From Hymenopus coronatus (lineage: Eukaryota > Arthropoda > Insecta > Mantodea > Hymenopodidae), in assembly GCA_030762935.1 (NCBI GenBank), contig CM060881.1, positions 104,260,501 through 104,324,500 of the forward strand: DNA of 64,000 nt, given 5' to 3'. The first letter of the stretch is position 1. Each line of letters begins with the position of its first letter. The notes under the pieces are model-generated. The model was not told the DNA's origin, made no database searches, and saw only the letters and a list, made by a program, of their open reading frames with translations. The position numbers were made by a program, and so were the translations under genes. Of this stretch, positions 23,182 through 32,731 are shown piece by piece.

Positions 23182-24699
23182 TCTGCTTAAACCAAATACT
23201 GGAAAGTTGAGGCACCTGGTATACTGTCCACCGGGGCTTTAGAAGATGCCGGAAGAGAATGTATAAATATGATTTTTATGGCTAGATGTTAGCTTAATAC
23301 AGGATACCACCAGTAAATGGATTATTTTGTTATTAGCATGGTTTAAGTTTGGTTGATTAAATTATAATTTAATATACAAAAATATATCATAAAAGTTACT
23401 GTATATGAAGTAATAAAACTTATATTAAGGCGTTAAATAAATAAATGTTCTGATATATAAAACAGAAGTAGTTTATCAATTACAGTAATCAAATTAAAAT
23501 TAATATTAAATAAACAAACATATCATTAAATAAGAATAAATATGAAAAATTAATTAAAACAAATATTGATGGTATATAGGCATAATAAATAATGATAAAT
23601 ATTTTTAAAGCTGGAAAAAATTCTTGAAGCTTAAATACATGACTTATAGTAGTTTAGTGTAATTAATATCTGCAAAATAATTTGTATATGGATGTATAAA
23701 TGTATCTTTGGAAATAAAGGAATAGGGATTTTTAATGTATGATCCGAGTTTAGAAATTGGGCTCTGACGTGGAGTATCGTAAACAGCTTTTATAATTTGA
23801 AAATTAGGCATTTAGAATTATTAAAATGCAGTTATCATAAGAATTATCCTCTATGTAATGAAATCTGTCACTTTTTAAGGAATTAATTTACAGATAATCT
23901 ACCCTGTAAAAACATGTCAACTTCATAAAGTGACAAATTTAGCACCTCTTTAGTATTCTGCCTAGGTAAGAGAGTATTAGCATTAGTAATAATGCGTATG
24001 AATGAACACACGAGTGATATTTCGCTTTTGAATCTTTCTAAGAGTTCCTTTGTGCAGATGTCGTTTGAAGCTGAAGTGTATTACAGTGAAGTGCAAGTTA
24101 TATCAAACCTTTCTTCTATAAGCGGAGACCTATGCCATCATTCTGAATATCAACCTAGAATTTCTGGAAATGACGTCTAATGGTCTGAATTCCCACTCAA
24201 GACTACTTTTCAATTAAAAGTCTAAAAACCAAATTTACACTGCACTAGAAAAGCATTTAAATAGTATCTTATGTAACGAGATTATAATGTGGTGAGTAGT
24301 GCTCCCGGGATCACGAAAATGCCACATTGAGGTTCGGTGTACACAGAGTATAACTATGACGTGGTGGAGTAGGCGTGGTCTCTACAAACCATTTCGAAAA
24401 TGTTGCACTACCTAGCATTGCTCACTGCCCGGTCTCATTCAGTTCCTGCTGTAGGTAAGTTTTGATATCGTCGGAACCTGTTTTTCTGCCTAACCTTGAA
24501 GAAGAAGAAAAAGAAGATGGTGATGATGATGACGACTTCACTTTCCTTAATTAGTTGCCTCTTCTCCCGGAAGGTTTATTCTCTAGGGAGTTGAACACAA
24601 AGCATCTGCAATATCTTTTGGAAGCAGCACTTACTGCACGACATAGTAGCTGCCACAAACTCGCTCAGAGAACAGTACTTTTCATCGTACTAAACGTAC
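23182..24699. other. Very AT-rich region, repeat-poor
   Basis: About 1.5 kb, the most A+T-rich part of the window (23,300-23,950). No coding frame above 62 codons and no mobile element. A GAAGAA/GATGAT-rich purine stretch lies at 24,498-24,532. If the candidate promoter at 24.7-24.86 kb is active, this is the sequence it would transcribe on the minus strand. An AATAAA on that strand lies at 24,575-24,580. Confidence 0.5.
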
Positions 24700-24769
24700 T
24701 CATCAACTTACTAACTGCCTGATCAATTCACTGACTGACCCCCTGTCACAAGTATGCGAGAACGCTCGC

Positions 24770-24858
24770 TTATATATCACTTGATATCTCCACATAACAT
24801 TCCAAGACGTTCTGGGTGCGTTCTGGAGGCGGAGGAAGCTGAAACTTCTAGAAAATTC
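24770..24858 (-). promoter_or_regulatory. Candidate heat-shock-type promoter
   Basis: A four-unit heat-shock element with no mismatch to alternating nGAAnnTTC lies at 24,841-24,858: GAA-TTC-GAA-TTC with exact two-base spacers. A second three-unit site, TTC-AGA-TTC with one base off, lies at 24,800-24,812. On the minus strand a TATATAA box follows at 24,770-24,776, giving the order HSE, HSE, TATA seen in insect hsp promoters. Two overlapping TCAGT initiator-like motifs occur at 24,730-24,738, about 40 bp from the start of the TATA box, somewhat farther than the usual 30. No open frame longer than 60 codons lies downstream, so any transcript would be noncoding, spliced into an unseen exon, or decayed. 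Confidence 0.45.
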
Positions 24859-25634
24859 TAGTTTTATTCCAGTGGTGCGGTGTCCATGAAGGTCACTTAT
24901 CTCTTTCGACAGTACTGCGTACTGATGTTGCAAAATATTGCTTCAAATTATGTATTGTATGAAGGATTTGTTGGCGTGTTTAGGTCGAGATAAATGCGTT
25001 AAATGAGTGAAAATCTGAACAAGCTTGCTTGGAAGCCAAGCTGTCATATGAGACTTCTCATTTTGTTGGCAACTTTTTCGCATCTTGCCAAATAGTTTCC
25101 ATTCGAATTGACACAGATGCTAGCTGGGAATAGCAATAAACTCCACCGCCTTTCTTATTTCCTGTAAAGGAATGTAGACTGTCATAAAGCCTAGAGATTG
25201 GTTTTTGAAACATATATCTGTAATAGGTAGAGTCATTGGTTTCTTATTTCCTGCGATTGGTCGCACACACAGTTAATCCATACTATATCTTAAGGACAGC
25301 TTCATCTGGCAATAAAAAGCGGTTCATTGGGCAACTGTCCAGTTCAAAAGATCTCTGCTACTCCCAATACTATGTGGTTTCTTATTAGGAATCAGAGAGA
25401 ATTCCAAAAGAGTTTTAAAGACATTGCATTCGCACAACTGACAATTTTAGTTCTCATTTTTTCCTTCCTTTTTTTCTTCCCAATAAATTATTTTACCCCT
25501 ACTGGAGATTAGCTGCAGATATGATATATCAAGAGTACTTTCACGATTCCTCAAGACAAAAACTTCTTCGGGAAGTTAGTAGATAGTACCAGGTGGTCCA
25601 ACTGCCCCGTATTTCACCTCTACAGATAGCCCTT
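24859..25634. other. Unassigned region
   Basis: Upstream side of the candidate promoter. No repeat or gene recognised in about 780 bp. Confidence 0.4.
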
Positions 25635-25850
25635 CGTGCATTAACATAATTTCAGAACTCAACGAGGCTGATTCTAGTTAAAACCGGTAACTAGCTTGGT
25701 TTATCTCTCTTGCTTATCAACGGATACGGTGAGCGGTTCGCGCTCATTGAGAGGGGTAAAACTAAGGTTTCCCTCGCCAGTTCTCCATTGACCAGTTTTA
25801 ACTTGAAATAGCCCCATTGAGTTCTGAAACTATTTTAACGACAAAAACAT
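25635..25850. mobile_element. Palindromic MITE, copy 2
   Basis: Same family as the element at 22,950. The left arm TTTCAGAACTCAACGAGGCT with TTAAAACCGGT pairs with the right arm ACCAGTTTTAAC, AGCCCCATTGAGTTCTGAAA. The arms are shorter and the centre differs. No coding capacity. Confidence 0.72.
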
Positions 25851-25951
25851 TTCTGCCCACGTCAAATGCGGAGCAGTGGGCGGATCCATTAGAATTTCTA
25901 ATTAACTTCCTAAACTCCTTGAGCTACAGCACATCTCTGCGCAACACTTAA

Positions 25952-26092
25952 GACTGCCGGTTCCCATGGCCACGCTCGCTAAGGCGTCTCGCTTTGGTGC
26001 TTCGTGGGCAGGGGATCGTGGGTTCGAGGGGATACAGTGCCGGAGTCCTCATCAGACTGCGGTACTATTTAATAATAATAAAAAAAAATTTC
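25952..26092 (+). repeat. tRNA-derived SINE, family C, internally deleted
   Basis: Begins GCCGGTTCCCATGGCCACGC and carries GCTTTGGTGCTTCGTGGGCA and the box B GGGTTCGAG. It then jumps directly to GGATACAGTGCCGGAGTCC and an A-rich tail, so about 60-70 bp of the body seen at 15,388-15,600 is missing. Confidence 0.8.
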
Positions 26093-26929
26093 CTACGCGT
26101 GTAACAACGAAAGTATTTCTTAGGTTTGCACATGACTATTGTCAGAAGTACGCCGAATCATCTTGTGACTTTGTTTCAGATTTTAGGATAAGAGCTACTT
26201 ATAAAACCTTCATTGCTAGAGGAACAATACTCTTTTATTGTTATGCACATACCCTAAGAGTAATGTTTGTAATATAAACGAACTTCGCTGAATTGATGTT
26301 GATTAGACTAAAGAACAATTTCGGCAAAAAAACATTGTGTAAAACTCACATTTTCTTCAGTTGAAAACAATTTTGTTAAAGTTTAATTCAACATTCCAAT
26401 TTCTTTATGCTTACTTACAATTTCTCATGTGCAGATTCAGGAACAGTTCATTATAACCTTCAGAAAATAAAAATCTCCTTCAAACAAATTTTGGGATCCG
26501 TTAAATATTCTTCAATAAATTTAACTCATGTTGTCCATTCTCACCACACACATGGACACTGAAAAATCTCCCAGATTACAACTGGAGCAGGTAGTTGACA
26601 GCAAAAATACGACATCGTTTTTTTCTTGTATAGTTTAAAAACAAAACAAAAATTTTTTCCTAGTTTTTGTTAGATAACAAATTAACTGTCCAAACATTCT
26701 GTGTAATATCTTGTTATTTCGTTTTTTTTCCATTAGCAAGTTTTGTAGACATGTGTGTCTATGTAATTAGGGATATATCATACACATTCCATTTTTAATT
26801 TGGTAAAATGTGAATTTATGTATTTCACATCTCAACGAAATTAAAAATTGTAACATATGTCTTTTATTGACTTCAAAATTGGTTATGAATATGTTTTAAA
26901 TTCACTGAGTAAATAATTCACTGGACAAT
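26093..26929. other. Unassigned AT-rich region
   Basis: No gene or repeat recognised in about 840 bp. Confidence 0.4.
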
Positions 26930-27339
26930 TTGATGCATAGACAGTTGACGGCTCGCACATCACTGCGCATTAATATTCCAGTCACTCGTGACTCAGTGCA
27001 ATTCACAACACACTACCCACGGCTTGCAATTCTTTCTCCTTCTATGCCTAGAAAACGACGCCACAAAACTTTCTGGAAGCTTGTGGAAAGCAAAGCTTTT
27101 AGTAAATCCAAAGTTGCGCTCTGAGTTTCCGGTTACCGTCGCTCCGCAGTTCGTGTGTTGTTGCGCATGCCATGGTCTCCCTCCAACTGCGCCACTCGCA
27201 TACCAAAACGAACTTGAGAGTGGTCGTATCGACACTTTCACAATATTAAATGTATCATCTAAATAGCTTCTTATACAATACAGATGGCAGTTGAGTAATG
27301 CACAGTGCTCTAGCAGTGTTATTGTCGGTACAGTAGCAA
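26930..27339. other. GC-richer patch with long frames on both strands
   Basis: A higher-GC segment flanked by AT-rich DNA. It has frames of 64 and 92 codons on the plus strand (26930-27124, 26988-27266) and 120 codons on the minus strand (26993-27355). None has a domain I know. A four-unit heat-shock-like site with one mismatch, TTC-GAA-TTG-GAA, lies at 27,071-27,088. It may be an old gene-derived segment, an uncharacterised element or a regulatory patch. Confidence 0.35.
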
Positions 27340-28262
27340 ACAGTGTTCCATTCACATGACTTTCTCTACATATCTGTTAAAAAGGTTAATGCTAATCCAG
27401 ATAAAATTAGCAGAAATGGTCTGAACACGTGTTTCTTTGTAAGTAGAAAGGAAATAAGGTAGTATACTGGGCTGAAGCGATAGTCAAATATTTTAAATGC
27501 TGGTTGTAATGTCATTGAAATTCCTTCATTTGTATGGCTAGGCGTTGACAAATTCAATTATTTAAAACTGAAACCTAATAACAAGGAATATCGCAGAAAG
27601 AATCAACTCTAATATTCTGGATGCATTTTGCTAACTTTTGCATTACTGATAAACCGTAAGAGATGGACAAAAACGTACTACTCACAAAAAATGTAGATTA
27701 TATTAAAACTCATGAAATATGTCATATTAGAGCATATCTTATGTATTTTAACATAATCTACATTTCTTGTGTTAGTAAGTTTTTATCTATGTCTTACGGT
27801 TTATTAGTAATGCAAAGTTCAGGAAAATGCATCCAGAATAATGAGGCTAATCCCAGAGAATTAAAGATATAAATTGTTTTTGTAATATAAATATTTTAAT
27901 ATACGACACTTTATCACAATCGTTAGAAACATTTTTGAGAAAATTAAAATTTTCGAAATTTTTTCAATGTAAAGGATAATTTAGGGTAGAGGATTTTCTT
28001 GAAAATCTTTGTGTCGCATCTTGAAACTATATACAACATTTGGGCTTTAACGGACTTCTGATTTTTGAGCTATGCTGTCCAGAGACAAGCAGACAGACAG
28101 ACAGACAGGCACACACACACACACACACACTGATCCTTTTCTAAAAATGTTTTTTTTTTATTTAGGTTGTCTAAAATATGCCTTTAGGATGGAATAATAA
28201 TAATTTTGGATGCAATACAATATCTTCTCTATACATTATGTACATAGTATGTGTAGAAAAAG
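27340..28262 (+). repeat. TACATAG element with internal inverted duplication
   Basis: Starts at GTTCCATTCACATGACTTTC without the usual TCTGATG. The body block from 27,612 to about 27,720 is present in reverse orientation, followed by the normal forward block to about 27,842, so the copy carries two arms of roughly 105 bp facing each other. The CAGA/ACAC tract lies at 28,085-28,130 and the copy ends ACATAGTATGTGTAG. Confidence 0.85.
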
Positions 28263-28730
28263 TAATAAATACAAATCTGCATATTATTTAAGAATTATTC
28301 GTGGAGAAATAAAAGCTGGTGAACGTATTATACAGCGTATCCTTTCGAAATGCATCTACTAATATTCAAATCATCTTGGGATTTAGTCGTTATGAGACGT
28401 GCGTTGAATTTAAATTAAAATGGAAAGTAACGTATTATTATTCAAGCAGAATTTAACCAGAATGCTCATCTGGAACTTGCAAATCCGAGATTAGAGGCTT
28501 AGTTAGGATGGGTAGGAACATCCCCAAGCTTCAAAAATATTACATCTGAGAAACGTATGTCGTACGCTGTTGAAAGGCGGCTTATGATAAATGGAATTAG
28601 GTGTTGTTTGCGGAACGGTAAAAGTCAAAGTTCAAGAAACTGAAGCACAAGGAATAAAGTTCCTTTTTATTTGGCTTTCATACTTTTCTAGTGAATGACG
28701 TATAACTTAGGATTGTACTCTAAATGTATC
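28263..28730. other. Unassigned spacer
   Basis: About 470 bp between two forward TACATAG copies. No motif recognised. Confidence 0.4.
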
Positions 28731-29458
28731 AAAATCTTATGTGCTCCATTCACATGACTTTCTCTACAGCTCTGCAATAAATGATTGTTAAAAAGCTTAT
28801 GCTTCTTTTTACTTCATTCTAATCAAGAAAAAACTAGCAGAAATAGTATTATTACTTCCTTACTTGTAAGTAGAAGCGAAATTAGGGAGTGCTATAAGTT
28901 AAAGTGTTAGTCAAAAGCTGGTTGCTATGTGACTGAAATTCCTTTGTTTGTATGGACAGGAGTTGACAAATTCCTATGTGAGAAAAGTTTTTTAAAGCTG
29001 TAGCCAAAAACAAGAAATATCTGAAAAATGTCAACTCCACCAAAAATGTGTAAATATCATAAATTGTGTGTTTTAACATGCTTTACATTTTTTGTGTGGT
29101 AAGTTTTTGTTCATCTCTTATGGTTTAGCAGTTATGCAAAATTCCGTAAAATTGACCCAGAATAAAATAGTCTTCAGAAGCTATCCCCAGAAAATTCAAA
29201 ATATACATTTTATGTGTCAGGTAAATATCTTTAATATACCATATTTTAATCAAAATCGTTGTAGTCATTTTTAGAAAGTCAAAAGTTCCATGTAAAGGGT
29301 AGTTTGGGGTGGGGAATTTTTCTCAAAATCTTCGTGTCGTATTCCTAGAAGATACTGAACATAAATACCAAGTTTGGTATTTTACCGACTTTTCGTTTTT
29401 GATTTATTGTGTTCACAGACTCAAGGACACACTGATAAACGGGCATACGGACATACAT

Positions 29459-29498
<40 letters not shown>

Positions 29499-29637
29499 AC
29501 CTGTTTCTAAAAATGTTTTTTTGGATACAGGAGACCTTAAAACATATATTTCCGGTGAAAAATCGTTATCAAATTTTTGGGTGGAGTGCAATACCTTCTC
29601 TATACACTATGTACATGATACGTATAGTGAAAGTAAA
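28731..29637 (+). repeat. TACATAG element, near full length
   Basis: Complete copy with an expanded CA microsatellite at 29,458-29,494, the longest pure CA run in the family here, and the palindrome CTATGTACATGATACG near 29,607. The 137-codon frame at 29309-29722 is the longest in any forward copy but runs through the CA tract and past the element end, so it is not a gene. Confidence 0.9.
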
Positions 29638-29727
29638 AATATACTTATATAGTGTATATAATAAAATTGAGATTAGCGATCTAACAATATATAAGAAGTA
29701 CTGTGTGTATGAGTGTGCGTAAAAATA

Positions 29728-29985
29728 AAAAATTCTATGTGTTCCATTCACATGACTTTCTCTACATCGCTGTGACAAGTTACTGTTAAAAAGCTTAACC
29801 TTCTATCTACTTCATGTTAATCAAGATAAACATTAGCAGAAATAGTTTGTTGTAAGAAAGGAAATAAAGGAATATACTAAGCTAAAACGACATTAATAGC
29901 TGATTGCCATTAGGATGAAATCCGTTTCTATGCATAGCTAGGAGTTCACAAATTCCCGTATGTGAAAACACTGAGGTGAAAACGG
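29728..29985 (+). repeat. TACATAG element, head fragment
   Basis: Starts CTATGTGTTCCATTCACATG and stops after about 260 bp, before a GTAGTAGCAGTAG triplet stretch. Confidence 0.78.
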
Positions 29986-30019
29986 AGAAGTAATAGTAGT
30001 AGCAGTAGCATTCATGGTC

Positions 30020-30737
30020 TTATTACTGCTATCCTTGTAAGTAGAAGCGAAATAAGAGAATACCATAGGTTAAAATGATAGTCAAAAGCTGGTTGCTATG
30101 TGACTGAAGTTCTTTTGTTTGTATGAACAGGAGTTCACAAATTTCTGTATGAGAAATGTACAAGTTTTTCAAAGTTGGAATCAAAAATAAGGAATATCTA
30201 AAAAAACAATCAACTCAACAAAAATATGTATATAACATAAATTGTGTGTTTTAATCTGCTTAACATTTTTTGTGTGGTAGGATTTTGTTCAGCTCTTACG
30301 GTTTAGCAGTTATGCAAAATTTCGTAAATTTCATCCAGAATAAAGTAGGCTTTAGAGGCTATTTACAGAAAATTGAAGATATACATATTATTTGTCAAGT
30401 AAATACCTTTAATATATGATATTTTAATTAAATTCATTAGAGTAATTTTTAAGAAAATCAAAATTTTCGAAAAAAATTCCAAGCAAAGGGTAGTTAGGGG
30501 TGGGGGATTTTATTGAAAATATTGGTCGCATCCTTGGAAGATAGCAACTCTAAATACCACACACACACACACACACACAAGACACACACGGACATGTTTC
30601 TAAAAAAATTCTTTTTTTTTTTGGATTCAGCAGGTCTCAAAACATGTGTTTCCTTGAAATCTCGGTATCGAATTTTTGGGTGCATTACAATACCTTTTCT
30701 ATACACTATGTACATAGTACCTATAGAGAAAGTAAGA
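30020..30737 (+). repeat. TACATAG element, 5'-truncated
   Basis: Enters the body at GTCTTATTACTGC and runs to the end CTATGTACATAG (about 30,705-30,716) and TAGAGAAAGTAAG. The CA microsatellite is at 30,558-30,578, and the usual GACTTTTCGTTTTTGAGC segment before it is missing. Confidence 0.85.
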
Positions 30738-30769
30738 GACTTGGAAAAGCATTAATTTCAAACAATGTA

Positions 30770-30920
30770 GATAAAAATCTGATGTGCACCATTCGCACTA
30801 CTTTCTCTACATCGCTGTAACACATTATTATTGAAAATCATATTCTTCTATCTACATGATGCTAATCGAGTTAAACATTAGCAGAAATTGTCCTTACTAC
30901 TTGGTCCCTTGTAAGTAGAA
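30770..30920 (+). repeat. TACATAG element, head fragment
   Basis: About 150 bp from TCTGATGTGCACC to CTTGTAAGTAGAA, followed at once by the A-run and head of another copy. Confidence 0.75.
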
Positions 30921-30922
30921 AA

Positions 30923-31798
30923 AAAAATCTAATTCACACGATATCCTATAGTTATTCGGCAAACAAAACTTGTATTGAGAACATTAATCTTTTATCTATA
31001 TCACGCTAATCAAGATGAACAAAAGCAGAATTAGCTAAGAATAATAAGCTCCGAGTAAATAGAAGGGAAGTACGAAGAGGCACAGGCTAAAGCGATAGTT
31101 TCGTCCTTTAAAAGTCGATTGCTACGTGAAACTATTGAAATGCTAATCACTTTGCATGCCAAGAGTAAACAAACGAGAAACGAGAAGAAAGATGTCTTTC
31201 CGTTTGAGAAAAGTTTTAAGTGACTAAAATTGAGAACAATAATGCGGAATATCTCGAAAACGTAACCGTAAAAATAAAAGTGTGTAACATATATTGTGTG
31301 TTTTTACGACACCTATTATTTTGTGTAGTAAGTTTTTGTATATCTCTTACAGTTATAAAAACTTCATCCAGCATGAAGAGGTCTTCAGAGGCTCTTCCCG
31401 GTAAATTCAAGACATACATTTCGTTTGCCATAAAAATATCTTAAACACCACGACTTTTATTCAAAATCGTTAGATTTGATAAAATTATAATTTTCGAAAA
31501 ATATTCCATGTAAAGGGTAGTTGGAGGGAGGAGGATTTTGTTGAAAATTTCTAGTCGCGTCGTTAAAAACCAACCTTAAATACCAAGTTTAGTATTTAGC
31601 GGTCTCTTGTTTTTGAGCTATGCTGCCTATAAACACACACTAACACACACAAACACACACACATGAAATTGTTTTGAATGTTATTTTTTGGATTTAGGGA
31701 GTCTCAAGGTAATTTCCGGTGAAATCTCCGTGTTGAATTTGTGGGTCCAATACAATAGCTTCTCTATCCACTGTACATAGTACGTGTAGAGAAAGTAA
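30923..31798 (+). repeat. TACATAG element, near full length
   Basis: Head variant AATCTAATTCACACG, complete body, ACAC tract at 31,632-31,663 and end CTGTACATAGTACGTGTAG, which lacks two bases of the palindrome. The next copy begins immediately. Confidence 0.85.
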
Positions 31799-32190
31799 AG
31801 GTTTGATGTGCTACGTTCACACGACTTTCTCTAAATCTCTGTAACAAATTATTGTTAATCAGCTTATTATACTTCTATTTACTTTAAGATAATCGAGATA
31901 AACATGAGCAGAAATTGTTTTAATTGCCTACTTCCTTATAAGTAGAAGCTAAATAAGGAAATACGCTAGGCTAAAACGATAGTCAAATCTCTTAAAAGCT
32001 GGTTGCCATGTGATTGAATTCCTTTTCTATGTATGGCCAAGGGTTTACAAATTTCCGTGAGAGCAAACTTAGGTATTTTAAATTTGAAACAAATAACAAG
32101 AAAAATCTAAAAAGTGTTAAACTCCCCGAAAAGAACTTATACCGCATAAAATGAGTATTTTAAGGAGATGTATATTTTATGTTTACCAAG
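31799..32190 (+). repeat. TACATAG element, 3'-truncated
   Basis: Head GTTTGATGTGCTACGTTCAC abuts the previous copy with no spacer. Recognisable through AAAGCTGGTTGCCATGTGA and lost near 32,190. Confidence 0.82.
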
Positions 32191-32418
32191 GGTAATTGTT
32201 TCTATCTACGAGAAATAAATATAAACCATTACTTCGTCCTCATATGTGTATAAGCTACACATGCTAGCACTGGACAAGGCAAAGATAACTTTTATATAAA
32301 CACTTGTATAAAGTAATGAACCTTTATGAAAAATAACCGCTAGTCATGAACCCTGAAACAATTATCGTACAAATTATGAAGTTACAACCATTTACATAAA
32401 TGTCTAAAATTAATAAAC
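32191..32418. other. Unassigned AT-rich spacer
   Basis: About 230 bp between the TACATAG cluster and the hairpin insertion. No motif recognised. Confidence 0.4.
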
Positions 32419-32432
32419 AAAGGCATTATATT

Positions 32433-32539
32433 AATTCAAAATCTTCTCGGGCTTCCAGCCAGGTAAAAACTTTAGCTGGCTAGAAGCCCGAGAAGATTTT
32501 GAATTAACACGTCGCCAGGAAAGCTTCAGTTCTTATTTT
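32433..32539. mobile_element. 107-bp hairpin insertion with 14-bp target duplication
   Basis: An inverted repeat at 32,431-32,507 has arms of about 33 bp. The first 25 bases match perfectly (they include CTTCTCGGGCTTC and its complement GAAGCCCGAGAAG), with a short loop TAAAAACTTT. A conserved-looking flank CACGTCGCCAGGAAAGCTTC follows. The segment is bounded by the 14-bp direct repeat AAAGGCATTATATT at 32,419-32,432 and 32,540-32,553, as expected for an insertion. No coding capacity. The length of the direct repeat suggests retroposition by a LINE rather than cut-and-paste transposition. Confidence 0.75.
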
Positions 32540-32553
32540 AAAGGCATTATATT

Positions 32554-32624
32554 GTTCAGTGCTATATCTCAAGGGAAATAATTAGCGTAGAAAGGCTACC
32601 TCCATGGGCTACAAATTAATTGCT
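32554..32624. other. Spacer before the LINE tail
   Basis: About 70 bp with no feature. Confidence 0.4.
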
Positions 32625-32731
32625 GATTAGATAGCTAGATATATAGATAGATAAATCGTTTATTAGTCTGTTGAATACAATTATTCATGACTTCGTCAGT
32701 AAACTACATACATCAATCATACATTCTATCG

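Noticed and set aside
24486..24543. Acidic C-terminal tail of a chaperone gene on the plus strand
   Set aside because: GAAGAA/GATGAT triplets followed by TTCACTTTCCTTAATTAG look like an acidic tail, and a heat-shock site lies nearby. No upstream chaperone sequence exists in the same frame, and the promoter points the other way.
29309..29722. 137-codon open frame with a His-Thr run
   Set aside because: The run comes from a CA microsatellite inside a TACATAG copy, and the frame extends past the element end. No conserved protein.
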